Notes under the pieces: generated by a model | Seen by the model: only the letters and a program-made list of their open reading frames with translations | Database searches by the model: none | Told to the model about the DNA's origin: nothing | Source: an uncultured Pseudomonadota bacterium | GTDB taxonomy: Bacteria > Desulfobacterota > Binatia > Binatales > Binataceae | NCBI GenBank assembly: GCA_937889395.1 | Contig: CALAOW010000202.1 | Coordinates: 1 to 33,330 of the forward strand | Direction of reading: 5' to 3' | Length of the DNA: 33,330 nt | Made by a program: the position numbers and the translations under genes | Part shown: positions 1 to 7,675 of the stretch, piece after piece | Layout of the letters: every line of letters begins with the position of its first letter | Position numbering within the stretch: the stretch's first letter is position 1

Positions 1-89
1 CGCCGGAGAAAAATCCAATCGTGAAGGTCGAACCGGTCAGCGTGCACGCGTGGGGCACGCGTTTTGACCCCAAGCCGGGCATCACTTAA
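1..89 (+). CDS. C-terminal end of an unidentified protein (left edge)
   Basis: An open frame enters from the left edge and ends at the TAA at 87-89. About 28 residues are visible, ending in WGTRFDPKPGIT. The tail resembles the end of small flavin or F420-binding split-barrel proteins, but that is only an impression and no domain can be named from so little. A strong hairpin repeat starts six bases after the stop, so the repeat forms the end of this transcription unit. Confidence 0.5.
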   Translation, partial: PEKNPIVKVEPVSVHAWGTRFDPKPGIT

Positions 90-94
90 TTGTA

Positions 95-175
95 TGCGGA
101 ACCCACCGTGGGTTCCGCACCTCCTTGGGCAGGGGCTGCGGCCCCTGCACCCGCAGTGAGAAGACATGAAAATCT
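95..175 (+). repeat. Modular hairpin repeat, copy 1 (modules A and B)
   Basis: Module A is a hairpin with 11-base perfect arms at 95-105 and 109-119 and a CCG loop. Module B is a second hairpin, GCAGGGGC (129-136) with GCCCCTGC (141-148), followed by ACCC. The rest decays into unrelated sequence. The same A-then-B order and the linking CTTCCTT-like bases recur at 2022-2080. In that copy both arms of module A differ together (GCGGAAC becomes GTGAAAC), so base pairing has been kept. No gene overlaps it. Confidence 0.75.
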
Positions 176-203
176 GCGCAGCGCATCTTTTCGCGACTAC
201 GCG

Positions 204-274
204 ATGGCAGGGGGTGACCCCTGCACCCGGTGAAAAGTGAAAAGAAAAGATGCGGGCTTCGCCCTGTTAGAAGG
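204..274 (+). repeat. Modular hairpin repeat, copy 2 (modules B and C)
   Basis: Module B is GCAGGGG (207-213) with CCCCTGC (218-224) and then ACCC. After a GTGAAAAGTGAAAAG linker comes module C at about 245-274: AAAGATGC, a small stem GGGC-TTC-GCCC, then TGTTAGAA. Module A is missing here. No start or stop codon of a gene lies inside this copy. Confidence 0.7.
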
Positions 275-428
275 AGTTAGTGGGAAGGATGAGATGCGGC
301 TGCTCTTTGTGTCATCCTGAGCGCAGCGAAGGAACCCGGATTCCGCCGCGCCTGCGGCGCGAGATCGCCGCGATCCTGGCCACAGCCGCTTCCAAGGCCA
401 AGCCGGGCATGGCAAGCATAGTTCGAAC

Positions 429-1112
429 ATGATTCGCGCGGTCATATTCGATCTCGACGGGACGCTCGTTGATACTGAGCCGTTGCATTTCGCGGCCTTC
501 AACGAAGTCTTGCGTCCCGAAGGGATCGAAATCCCACGTGACGAATATTTCGCGCGGCTGATTGGACTTAACGATCACGATTGTTTCGCCACGGTGCTGC
601 GCGAGAATCGGATGGACGCGGGCGAGGAACATATCGCGGGCCTGATGGCGCGCAAAACCGTGGTCTATCAAGCGATGGTTGCGGATCGCGAGGTTCTCTA
701 CCCGGGCGCGGAGAAGTTCGTGCGCGAATGCGCGCGACGATTTCCGCTGATGATCGCGACCGGCACGCTGCGCGCCGAGGCCGAAGCGATTCTTCGCCGC
801 GCCGGACTGCGCGAGTTGTTTCTCGACATTATCGCGGCGGAGGACGTCGAGCGCGGCAAGCCTGCGCCCGACGCTTTCATCGCGGCGCTTGGGCGGCTTG
901 GAATTATCCTCGGGCATCGCGATCCGATCCGGGCTGACGAATGCATCGTGGTCGAGGACACGCGGGCCGGAATCGAGGCGGCGCATCGCGCGGGCATGAA
1001 AGTGCTTGCGCTATGCCATAGCGCGCCAGCGGCCGATCTGGCGGCGGCCGATGTCGTGCGCGATTCGATTTCCGGGCTTGACCTCGACGAGATTTTGCGC
1101 GGCAGGGGCTGA
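429..1112 (+). CDS. HAD-superfamily phosphatase, beta-phosphoglucomutase-like
   Basis: The 227-residue protein has the full set of HAD motifs. Motif I is FDLDGT with the nucleophile D8 and acid/base D10, then a helical cap domain (about 18-85). Motif II is the Thr in IATGT, motif III the Lys in GKPAPD, and motif IV is VVEDTRAGIEAA. Length and cap type fit the phosphoglucomutase/phosphoglycolate phosphatase group of cytosolic Mg-dependent sugar-phosphate hydrolases or mutases. The exact substrate cannot be told. The ATG at 429 sits directly before the DxDGT strand. The last codons and the stop (TGA 1110-1112) lie inside a repeat copy, so the original C-terminus may have been replaced by repeat sequence. 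It stands alone on the plus strand. Confidence 0.85.
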   Translation: MIRAVIFDLDGTLVDTEPLHFAAFNEVLRPEGIEIPRDEYFARLIGLNDHDCFATVLRENRMDAGEEHIAGLMARKTVVYQAMVADREVLYPGAEKFVRECARRFPLMIATGTLRAEAEAILRRAGLRELFLDIIAAEDVERGKPAPDAFIAALGRLGIILGHRDPIRADECIVVEDTRAGIEAAHRAGMKVLALCHSAPAADLAAADVVRDSISGLDLDEILRGRG

Positions 1113-1200
1113 CCCCTGGCAGGGGTGACCCCTGCACCCAACGTTAAAACAAAGATGCGGGCGGAGTTTACTCTGAGCGAAGTCGAAGGGCCCTGTTAGG
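1101..1200 (+). repeat. Modular hairpin repeat, copy 3, with a second repeat nested inside
   Basis: Module B is present twice in tandem (1103-1118 and 1119-1135). The first unit overlaps the stop codon of the HAD gene. Module C starts at 1151 (AAAGATGCGGGC) and resumes at 1191 (CCCTGTTAGG). Its loop is split by about 28 bases containing CTCTGAGCGAAGTCGAAGG, which belongs to a different dispersed repeat family (TCATTCTGAGCG type). The linker GTTAAAACAAAGATGCG is shared with the copy near 30.7 kb. No gene is seen in the rest of the gap 1113-1311. Confidence 0.7.
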
Positions 1201-1282
1201 CAGGGGTAAGCGGATAGGCAAGAAGACAGTTTTCACGCAGGGTGTTGAAGCACTTGAAGTCGAAAATTATGGTTGATCCCAA

Positions 1283-1304
1283 TTTTTCAACATCCTGATA
1301 GGAG
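1283..1304 (+). promoter_or_regulatory. Leader motif TTTTTCAACATC plus AGGAG ribosome site
   Basis: TTTTTCAACATC (1283-1294) is followed after 5 bases by AGGAG (1300-1304) and after 7 more by the ATG of the GST gene. Exactly the same 12-mer, 5-base spacer, AGGAG and 7-base spacer precede the RidA-like gene at 11104-11133. The Shine-Dalgarno site decides the start of the GST at 1312, not an earlier in-frame ATG at 1273. Confidence 0.5.
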
Positions 1305-1311
1305 CACGATA

Positions 1312-1983
1312 ATGGCGGCGAAGCTGTACCAGTTTCTCGGCAGCCCGTTCTGCGCCAAGGTGCGCAAGATTCTGGCGTTCAAGGGCGTCGAGTTCGAAGT
1401 CGTCGAGGTTGACTACCTGGAGCGCAAGGAATTGCTGATCGCGTCGGGCCAGATAATGGTGCCGGCGGTCACGCTCGACAACGGCGAGACGATCGTCGAT
1501 TCCGCGCGAATCGCGATGCGGCTCGAGGAGCTTTATCCCGAGCCGACGATTTTCCCCGCCGGATGGCGCGGGATGCATCTGGTGCTCGCCGATTATATCG
1601 ACAACCAACTCGAGGACGCGCTGTATCGCGTCGCGCTGGCAGACGAACTTGCGATTCACATTCGGGAGGGTGCGGATCGTGCCGCGCTATGGCGTCTGGT
1701 CCGCGAGCGCAAGTACGGCGCGGGTTTCGTCGATCGAACTATCTCGGAGCATTCGGCCAACTGGGAACGCGCGCGCGCGGCTCTGGCGCCGTTCGAGGAG
1801 CAACTGGCGAGCATGCCGTTTCTGACCGGCAGGATCGGGCTGGCGGATTTCGCGCTCTATGGCCAGTTGTTCTACCTGGCGTTCACCGGCGATCTGAAAA
1901 TTCCCGCCGACATGAAGAATCTCCGCGCGTTCTTCGGACGGGTCGATCGGATCAGCTCGGTGATCGAGCATTCGAGCGGGTGA
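1312..1983 (+). CDS. Glutathione S-transferase family protein
   Basis: The protein has 223 residues from the ATG at 1312, chosen for its AGGAG site. The N-terminal thioredoxin-like domain (about 1-80) starts LYQFLGSPFCAKVRK. It has a Cys at the position used by omega/beta-type and glutaredoxin-like GSTs, the cis-Pro motif MVPAV, and the glutathione-contacting ETIVDSARIA segment. The rest is the helical GST C-terminal domain. Such cytosolic proteins conjugate or reduce substrates with glutathione, or act as glutathione-dependent isomerases. The substrate here is unknown. The gene stands alone, between two hairpin-repeat copies. A second, only distantly similar GST lies at 31705-32313. Confidence 0.85.
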   Translation: MAAKLYQFLGSPFCAKVRKILAFKGVEFEVVEVDYLERKELLIASGQIMVPAVTLDNGETIVDSARIAMRLEELYPEPTIFPAGWRGMHLVLADYIDNQLEDALYRVALADELAIHIREGADRAALWRLVRERKYGAGFVDRTISEHSANWERARAALAPFEEQLASMPFLTGRIGLADFALYGQLFYLAFTGDLKIPADMKNLRAFFGRVDRISSVIEHSSG

Positions 1984-2021
1984 ACAGAGAGGGTTAGGCT
2001 CCGAATACACATCAATTGAAT

Positions 2022-2116
2022 GTGAAACCCACGGTGGGTTTCACGCTTCCTTCGGCAGGGGTGACCCCTGCACCCGATGGTCAGAGAAGATGCGGGACTT
2101 CGTCCCTGTTAGAACG
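2022..2116 (+). repeat. Modular hairpin repeat, copy 4 (complete A-B-C)
   Basis: This is the only complete copy in the window. Module A is GTGAAACCCA (2022-2031) with TGGGTTTCAC (2035-2044). Module B is GCAGGGG (2055-2061) with CCCCTGC (2065-2071) and ACCC. Module C, about 2085-2115, is GAAGATGC, the stem GGGAC-TTC-GTCCC, then TGTTAGAAC. Compared with other copies, stems A and C change on both sides at once, so the folded form is what is conserved. It lies in the gap between the GST and vanZ-like genes; the remaining gap to 2224 shows nothing clear. Confidence 0.75.
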
Positions 2117-2224
2117 GTTTGGTGAGAGGGATCCTAAGCTCTACTTGTCCGAGAGGGCTCTGCGTCACTTCCGCGTTGGTGAGAGAAACACGCACGCGCC
2201 TCGCTGACAATAGGAATCGGCCTG

Positions 2225-2668
2225 CTAGGCGAGTTCGGCGATTGCGGTGGTCAGGAAATGGCTGAAGAGCGCGCCGCTCGAGTCGAGTGCGACATCGTAT
2301 AGCGACGCGGTGCGACCGGGCACGAACGCCTGATGGCCCTCGTCGGTCAGCGCGTACACTACACAAAGCATCAACGCCAGGTACGGCCGCCGCGCCATCG
2401 GACCGCGGACCAGCAGCCAGAAAAGTATTCCGTACTCGGTAAAATGCGCGGCCTTGCGAATCAGGTTGTGGCAGAGGTCAACCGACGCGGCGGTGATTCC
2501 GGGCAGCAACCATCGCAGTATCGGGTCGATGATCCGGCTGGTGTTGGCGGCGGTAAACGCCGAGGTCGAGAGCATGAAGATCAACGCGCCCCACACAAAC
2601 ACCGGGATCCATGCGCCGAGCGGAGCGGGCTCCGAGGCCCCCCCTGATAAAGATTTCGATCCCGGCAT
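2225..2668 (-). CDS. VanZ-like family membrane protein
   Basis: This 147-residue protein has four hydrophobic segments, roughly residues 19-38, 78-90, 92-108 and a weaker one near the end. The hallmark VanZ-like motifs are present: RKAAHFTEYGILFWLL, then YALTDEGHQAFVPGRTASLYD and a final DSSGA. These conserved polar residues within membrane helices define the family. VanZ itself gives low-level teicoplanin resistance; for most relatives the role is unknown. Here it is a single gene, divergent from zwf, with no resistance genes nearby, so resistance should not be assumed. No good ribosome site precedes the ATG at 2668, so the start is not certain. Confidence 0.85.
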   Translation of the reverse strand: MPGSKSLSGGASEPAPLGAWIPVFVWGALIFMLSTSAFTAANTSRIIDPILRWLLPGITAASVDLCHNLIRKAAHFTEYGILFWLLVRGPMARRPYLALMLCVVYALTDEGHQAFVPGRTASLYDVALDSSGALFSHFLTTAIAELA

Positions 2669-2845
2669 TTAGTTGGCCGTCGTATTCATGAGCGATGCGC
2701 GCCGGGGATTGGAGTCGGAGGTCATGCGGAGATTTCGGGCGGGCAGCTTTTTCATGAAGATGGAGAACGTGTCACACTTATCAGTCATCGCTTTGCGTTA
2801 CCAGCGGGGCCACGCGCCGCGCAATCTCATAAGGAAGGCCGCGAG

Positions 2846-4369
2846 ATGGAGAAACTGCTAAGCATACAACGATCCCAACCGGCGCCGCCGTGCACGATCG
2901 TAATATTCGGCGCGTCGGGCGATCTCGCCAAGCGCAAGCTGATTCCGGCGCTGTACAATCTAGCCGCGTGCGGCCAGGGCATGATGCCGGCGAAAAGCGC
3001 GGTGATCGGATTTGCGCGGCGCGAAATGTCGCTCGACGAGTTCCGCAAAAGTGCGCACGATTGGACCGCCCGGTTCTCGCGGCTGAAAGTCGATGAACCC
3101 TGCTGGGGGACGTTCGCCGACGGCCTCGACTATCTATCCGGGCTCGACCATCCCGACGGCTTCGCAAAACTTAAAGTAAAACTTGAAGCTGTCGAAAAGG
3201 CCCGCGGTATCCCGCCCAATCGTGTTTACTACCTGGCGATCCCTCCCGAAGCGATTGGCGAGTCGGTCGAGCGGCTTGCCCAGGCCGGCCTGATCAATGG
3301 GCCGAATGCGCCGAACTTCTCAAGCGTGGTCGTCGAAAAACCAATCGGCCACGACCTGCCAAGCGCGCTCGAAATCAACCGCGTGCTGGTGAAGCATCTC
3401 GACGAGTCGCAGATTTTCCGGATCGATCACTACCTCGGCAAGGAAACCGTGCAGAACCTGCTGGTGCTGCGCTTCTCGAATAATATTTTCGAGCGCCTAT
3501 GGGGCAGCCGCAACGTCGATCACGTGCAAATCACCGTGGCGGAGGCGGAAGGGGTGGGTACCCGCGCGGCGTTTTACGATCGTGCCGGCGCGCTGCGCGA
3601 CATGGTGCAGAACCACATCCTGCAAACGCTGTCGCTGCTGACGATGGAAGCGCCGGTGTCGCTCGACGCGACGGCGATCATGGACGCGAAGCTCAACGTG
3701 TTGCGTACGATCCGTCCGATGACGCTGGAGCATGTGCGCGCGAATACGGTGCGGGCGCGGTACAGCGCGGGTATCGACGCAGACGGCAAGCCGGTGTCCG
3801 GTTACATGGATGAAGCGGGGGTCCCCGACAATTCGCGCGCCGAGACGTTCGTCGCGCTGAAGACGTATATCGACAACTGGCGATGGTCGGGGGTGCCATT
3901 TTTCATCCGGACCGGCAAGCGGATGAAGCGGCGGGCGAGCTCGATCTACGTTCAGTTCAAGGACGTGCCGCAAATTCTGTTCAATCGCGATTCGGCGGTT
4001 CCCGCCAACGCGCTGACGATTCGGATTCAGCCCGACGAGGGTTTTTCGTTCGACGTGATGACCAAGCGGCCGGGGCTGGACCTGGTGCTGCAACCGGTGC
4101 GGATGAATCTCAGCTACCAGACCGCGTTCGGCGACGGCGCTTCGCCCGACGGATACGAACGACTCCTGCTCGACGTGATGGACGGCGACCATACGCTGTT
4201 CCCCAGCGCGCAGGTCGTCGAGAAGTCGTGGGAGTTCGTGCAGGGAATATCGGATTCGTGGAGCGACGACGCACGGGTGCCGATGGCCGAGTATCCGGCG
4301 GGAAGCTGGGGACCGAATGAGGCCGACGAGTTGATCGGCACGGCAGGGCGAGCATGGCATGAACCTTGA
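2846..4369 (+). CDS. zwf: Glucose-6-phosphate 1-dehydrogenase
   Basis: The 507-residue length is typical. The N-terminal NADP-binding fold carries GASGDLAKRKL (22-32). The EKPIGHD segment (164-170) and the active-site signature RIDHYLGKE (192-200) are intact, and DMVQNH (251-256) supplies the likely catalytic His. The enzyme oxidises glucose 6-phosphate to 6-phosphogluconolactone in the cytosol and makes NADPH for the oxidative pentose-phosphate or Entner-Doudoroff route. The ATG at 2846 follows AAGGAAG at a suitable distance. The usual partners pgl and gnd are not adjacent. A phosphofructokinase gene at 16.0 kb suggests glycolysis is also possible. Confidence 0.97.
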   Translation: MEKLLSIQRSQPAPPCTIVIFGASGDLAKRKLIPALYNLAACGQGMMPAKSAVIGFARREMSLDEFRKSAHDWTARFSRLKVDEPCWGTFADGLDYLSGLDHPDGFAKLKVKLEAVEKARGIPPNRVYYLAIPPEAIGESVERLAQAGLINGPNAPNFSSVVVEKPIGHDLPSALEINRVLVKHLDESQIFRIDHYLGKETVQNLLVLRFSNNIFERLWGSRNVDHVQITVAEAEGVGTRAAFYDRAGALRDMVQNHILQTLSLLTMEAPVSLDATAIMDAKLNVLRTIRPMTLEHVRANTVRARYSAGIDADGKPVSGYMDEAGVPDNSRAETFVALKTYIDNWRWSGVPFFIRTGKRMKRRASSIYVQFKDVPQILFNRDSAVPANALTIRIQPDEGFSFDVMTKRPGLDLVLQPVRMNLSYQTAFGDGASPDGYERLLLDVMDGDHTLFPSAQVVEKSWEFVQGISDSWSDDARVPMAEYPAGSWGPNEADELIGTAGRAWHEP

Positions 4370-4634
4370 CCCGGGAATTTTTTCGCGGAGCAGCGGGAGA
4401 CGGTTCGCGCGCCAGGGCACGCTGCTTGGCACGGATGGCCGCCCTCGGCTAACATCGCTTGCGGCCCGCGGCTGCGCCGGCGCAGCGCCACAAAGCAGCC
4501 TCGATGAGACCCAACACCGCTTTGAGCACCCGCGCTTCGAGGCGCGGCAGTTCGGATGATCGCGCGCGGATTAGAGCCCGGCGGCAGGAGTGCCGCTTGA
4601 CGAAACCATAATTTCACGAGGACCGGAGAGCTGC

Positions 4635-5921
4635 TTGGCCGACAACAACAAGGTCATAATTATCGGCGCCAACGGCACCATGGGTGCGGGCGCGGGATGC
4701 GTATTAGCGGGGGCAGGATACAGCGTCACGCTGCTGGCGCGGACGTGCGAAAAAGCCGCCCTGGGATTCGCGGACGCGCAGAACGATGCGCGCGCGGAAG
4801 CGATCGCGGAGCGGCTCTCGGTGGGCGCGTACGACAGCGACCTCGCCCGCACGGTTGGCGAGGCGGCGATTGTGTTCGAGTCGCTGGCCGAAGATCTGCC
4901 GCTCAAGCGGCAATTTTTCGAGCTGATCGACAACAGCCGGCGTCCCGACACGATCGTGGCGTCGGGTTCCTCGGGACTGTCGGTCGCGGAAATGGCGCGC
5001 GGACGAAGCGATTCGTTTCGCCGCAATTTCCTCGGCGTCCACCTGTTCAATCCGCCGCAGGTGATCGTCGGCACCGAAGTGATTCCAGGACCCGATACCG
5101 ATCCGGCGGTGGTAAAGGGCGTCGTCGCGATGCTGACGAAACGGCTGGGCCGCAAGGTGATCGTCAGCAAAGATATGCCCGCATTCGTCGGCAATCGGGT
5201 CGGCTTCAAGGTCCTGAACGAAACGGCGCAACTGGCCGCCGAACACGGCGTCGCGTTTATAGACTATTTGATCGGGCCGCATACCGGGCGCGCGATGGCG
5301 CCGCTGGCGACCGTCGATCTGGTCGGATGGGACGTGCACAAGGCGATCGTCAACAACGTTCATGCCAACTGCGAGGACGAGGCGCACGAATCCTTCGCGA
5401 TGCCCGCGTACATGAATGCCGCGCTTCACAAGGGATGCCTGGGTAACAAGACGCCCGAGCGTGGCGGCTTCTACCGCCGCGCGGGCAAGCAAGTCTTCGT
5501 GCTCGATCCGAAGACCGGCGGGCACGAGAACTACCAGAAACCCGCGCCGATCGAATTCGTCGAAAAGATGAAACAGTTGCATCACGTGGGCCGCTACGGC
5601 GAGGCGATGAAGGTCCTCGCCGAAGCCAGGGGCGCGGATGCCGAGATATGCCGCCGCGTCGTGCTCGGCTACGTCAGCTACGCGCTGAACCGCGTCGGCG
5701 AAGTGGCCGCGAGTTCGGCCGACGTGGACACGATCATGTCGTACGGCTTCAACTGGGCGCCGCCCACGGCGATCGTCGATTTGCTCGGCGCGAAGAACAC
5801 GGTGGCGATGCTGGAAAAGCTGAAACTGACGGTCCCCGCGGTCGTCGAACAAGCTGCGGCGCGCGGTGGTAGAATGTTCTCCGGCGGCATACTCGAATAC
5901 GGCCGGACCTTTGTTGGATAA
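4635..5921 (+). CDS. 3-hydroxyacyl-CoA dehydrogenase, stand-alone (no hydratase domain)
   Basis: The start is taken as TTG at 4635 after GGAGAG (4625-4630). An in-frame GTG at 4590 has no usable spacing. The 428-residue protein begins with a Rossmann fold (VIIIGANGTMGAGAG) binding NAD. It then has GVHLFNPP with the catalytic His, the EVIPG segment with the following Glu, and PAFVGNRVGF at the start of the helical dimer domain. A second helical domain copy follows (about 330-428). It oxidises L-3-hydroxyacyl-CoA to 3-ketoacyl-CoA, step three of beta-oxidation. It lacks the enoyl-CoA hydratase half found in FadB or FadJ. The thiolase gene starts 29 bases downstream on the same strand, so the two likely form an operon. 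Confidence 0.9.
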   Translation: MADNNKVIIIGANGTMGAGAGCVLAGAGYSVTLLARTCEKAALGFADAQNDARAEAIAERLSVGAYDSDLARTVGEAAIVFESLAEDLPLKRQFFELIDNSRRPDTIVASGSSGLSVAEMARGRSDSFRRNFLGVHLFNPPQVIVGTEVIPGPDTDPAVVKGVVAMLTKRLGRKVIVSKDMPAFVGNRVGFKVLNETAQLAAEHGVAFIDYLIGPHTGRAMAPLATVDLVGWDVHKAIVNNVHANCEDEAHESFAMPAYMNAALHKGCLGNKTPERGGFYRRAGKQVFVLDPKTGGHENYQKPAPIEFVEKMKQLHHVGRYGEAMKVLAEARGADAEICRRVVLGYVSYALNRVGEVAASSADVDTIMSYGFNWAPPTAIVDLLGAKNTVAMLEKLKLTVPAVVEQAAARGGRMFSGGILEYGRTFVG

Positions 5922-5950
5922 TTCAATTCGATGACCGACAGGAGCGCGCG

Positions 5951-7186
5951 ATGACGAAACCAGCGCCGGTGTACGTATTGGGCGGAGCGCAAACCGACTT
6001 TGCCCGCAATTGGTCGAAAGAAGGCAAGCATTTCGTGGCGGCGATGCGCGAGGCAACTTTGGGCGCGCTCGAAGCTACCCGGATCGAGCCGCGCGAAGTC
6101 GAAACTGCCCACGTCGGCAACTTCGCCGCCGAGCTGTACGCCAGGCAGGGTCATGTCGGCGCATTTTTTCTCGAGATCGATCCCGCTTTCTCCGGGCTGC
6201 CGACGAGCCGTCATGAAGCGGCATGCGCGTCGGGCTCGATCGCATTGATCGCGGCGTCGGCCGATATCGAAGCCGCGCGCTACGACCTGGCGTGCGTGGT
6301 CGGCGTCGAACAAATGAAGACCGTCGATTCGACCACCGGCGGCGACATCCTGGGCACCGCGGCGTGGTACGAGCGCGAAGCCAAGGGAATCGAATTCCCG
6401 TTTCCGAAACTGTTTGGCCGGCTCGGCGACGAGTACGACAAGCGCTACGGCCTCAAGGATGAACACCTCGCGCACATTTCGGCGGTGAATTATTCCAACG
6501 CGAAGCGCAATCCGAACGCGCAGACCCGCAACTGGTTCATGAGCGAGAGTCACGCGCAGCACGAAAGCAAATTCAACCAGGTCATCGGCGGCCGGATCAA
6601 AGTCAGCGATTGCTCGCAAGTGACCGATGGCTCCGTCGCAATTTTCCTCGCGTCGGAAAAATTTGCGAGCGCGTGGGCCAAACGCAACGGCAAGACGCTC
6701 GCCGACGTTCCGCGCATCCTCGGATGGGGCCATCACACGGCGCCGCTCGAATTCGACACCAAGGTCGCCGAGAGCAGGGACAACGCCTACGTGTTGCCGC
6801 ATACACGCCAGGCAATTCTCGACGCCTTCAAGCGCGCGGGCATCGCGTCCACCGCCGAGCTCTCGGGAATCGAGACGCACGACTGCTTCACCACCTCCGA
6901 GTACATGGCGATCGATCATTTTGGAATCACCAAGCCGGGCGAATCGTGGAAGGCGATCGAGGAAGGCGTGATCGAGCTCGGCGGCAAGCTGCCGATCAAT
7001 CCGAGCGGCGGGCTGATAGGCGCGGGCCATCCGGTCGGCGCGACCGGCGTGCGCCAGATGCTCGATTGCCATCGGCAGATAACGGATAGCGCGGGCGACT
7101 ACCAGGTCGAGGGTGCGAAGAAATTTGCGATGCTGAACCTCGGCGGCAGCGCCACCACCAGCTGCGTGTTCATCGTCGGCAAGTAA
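5951..7186 (+). CDS. Thiolase of the SCP2/SCP-x type (acetyl-CoA acyltransferase)
   Basis: The 411-residue protein carries the nucleophile C92 in HEAACASGS, the H310-D-C312-F motif of SCP2-type thiolases in ETHDCFT, and the GAGHPVGATG loop with H360. The C-terminus has NLGGSATTS instead of the CxG motif of classical FadA thiolases. That combination marks the SCP-x/SCP2-thiolase branch. It would cleave 3-ketoacyl-CoA with free CoA in the last beta-oxidation step, or work on branched or sterol-side-chain substrates. ATG 5951 follows ACAGGAG. It is the second gene of a two-gene unit with the dehydrogenase at 4635-5921. Some SCP-x-like proteins act with a small zinc OB-fold partner; none is seen next to it. 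Confidence 0.9.
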   Translation: MTKPAPVYVLGGAQTDFARNWSKEGKHFVAAMREATLGALEATRIEPREVETAHVGNFAAELYARQGHVGAFFLEIDPAFSGLPTSRHEAACASGSIALIAASADIEAARYDLACVVGVEQMKTVDSTTGGDILGTAAWYEREAKGIEFPFPKLFGRLGDEYDKRYGLKDEHLAHISAVNYSNAKRNPNAQTRNWFMSESHAQHESKFNQVIGGRIKVSDCSQVTDGSVAIFLASEKFASAWAKRNGKTLADVPRILGWGHHTAPLEFDTKVAESRDNAYVLPHTRQAILDAFKRAGIASTAELSGIETHDCFTTSEYMAIDHFGITKPGESWKAIEEGVIELGGKLPINPSGGLIGAGHPVGATGVRQMLDCHRQITDSAGDYQVEGAKKFAMLNLGGSATTSCVFIVGK

Positions 7187-7246
7187 GCGCGGCGATTTCA
7201 AATTGTCGAAGCGGCGGTCCCCAAACGGATCGCCGCGAGCTCCGCT

Positions 7247-7675
7247 TCAGTTTTGCAGGCGTTTTCGTGGCGCGGTGCGCGTCGCCAGATTCCAGAATTC
7301 GCGCGGGCTTACGATCCGCAGACCTTCGGGCTTCTTCTTGAGGGCAAGCATCTCGTGATCGCCGGTTATTAGGACTTCCGCTTTCGCGGTGATCGCCGAA
7401 CCTACAACCATCAGATCGGCCCGCTCGCTGAGGTTTAAATTCGGTAACTCGCGTGGCTTGGGTTCAACGTGATAGCCGCAAAGGAAACTCTCGATCTCCT
7501 TCACTGTATCGGCCGGTACCCCGAACTTCCTGCTCAACACCCGACGCAGTTCCTCGATCACCACCTCCCCGGTCACAAGTTCGTGCTCGCCCAGAATGAC
7601 GCGCAACACGTCGACGCACAGGCCGCGCGTGCCGAATGCGCTCGCGAGCACGTTGGTGTCGAGGAAGACCCTCAC
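7247..7675 (-). CDS. PIN-domain toxin (putative ribonuclease)
   Basis: This 142-residue single-domain protein starts MRVFLDTNVLASAF, with the first catalytic Asp at D6. It has a conserved Glu in VVIEELRRVL, SERADLMVVGSA with the next acidic residue, and LITGDHEML with the last. This fits the VapC-like family annotated as 'putative toxin-antitoxin system toxin component, PIN family'. It would be a Mg-dependent endoribonuclease held in check by its partner. The ATG overlaps the stop of the upstream antitoxin gene by four bases (ATGA), the usual coupling of such pairs. It is transcribed away from the heptosyltransferase gene. Confidence 0.88.
   Translation of the reverse strand: MRVFLDTNVLASAFGTRGLCVDVLRVILGEHELVTGEVVIEELRRVLSRKFGVPADTVKEIESFLCGYHVEPKPRELPNLNLSERADLMVVGSAITAKAEVLITGDHEMLALKKKPEGLRIVSPREFWNLATRTAPRKRLQN

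Noticed and set aside
95-2116. CRISPR array from repeated GCAGGGG...CCCCTGC units
   Set aside because: Spacing is irregular and up to hundreds of bases, units are modular hairpins, and there are no cas genes.
2225-2668. Glycopeptide resistance gene vanZ
   Set aside because: Only the fold family is supported; no van cluster or cell-wall ligase is nearby, so resistance is not claimed.
2673-2861. 62-residue frame between the vanZ-like gene and zwf
   Set aside because: It overlaps the zwf start, lacks a ribosome site and has no domain; the gap more likely holds divergent promoters, none of which I can place.
4359-4559. 66-residue frame after zwf
   Set aside because: It has no ribosome site, no recognisable domain and unconvincing composition; the gap 4370-4634 shows nothing else.
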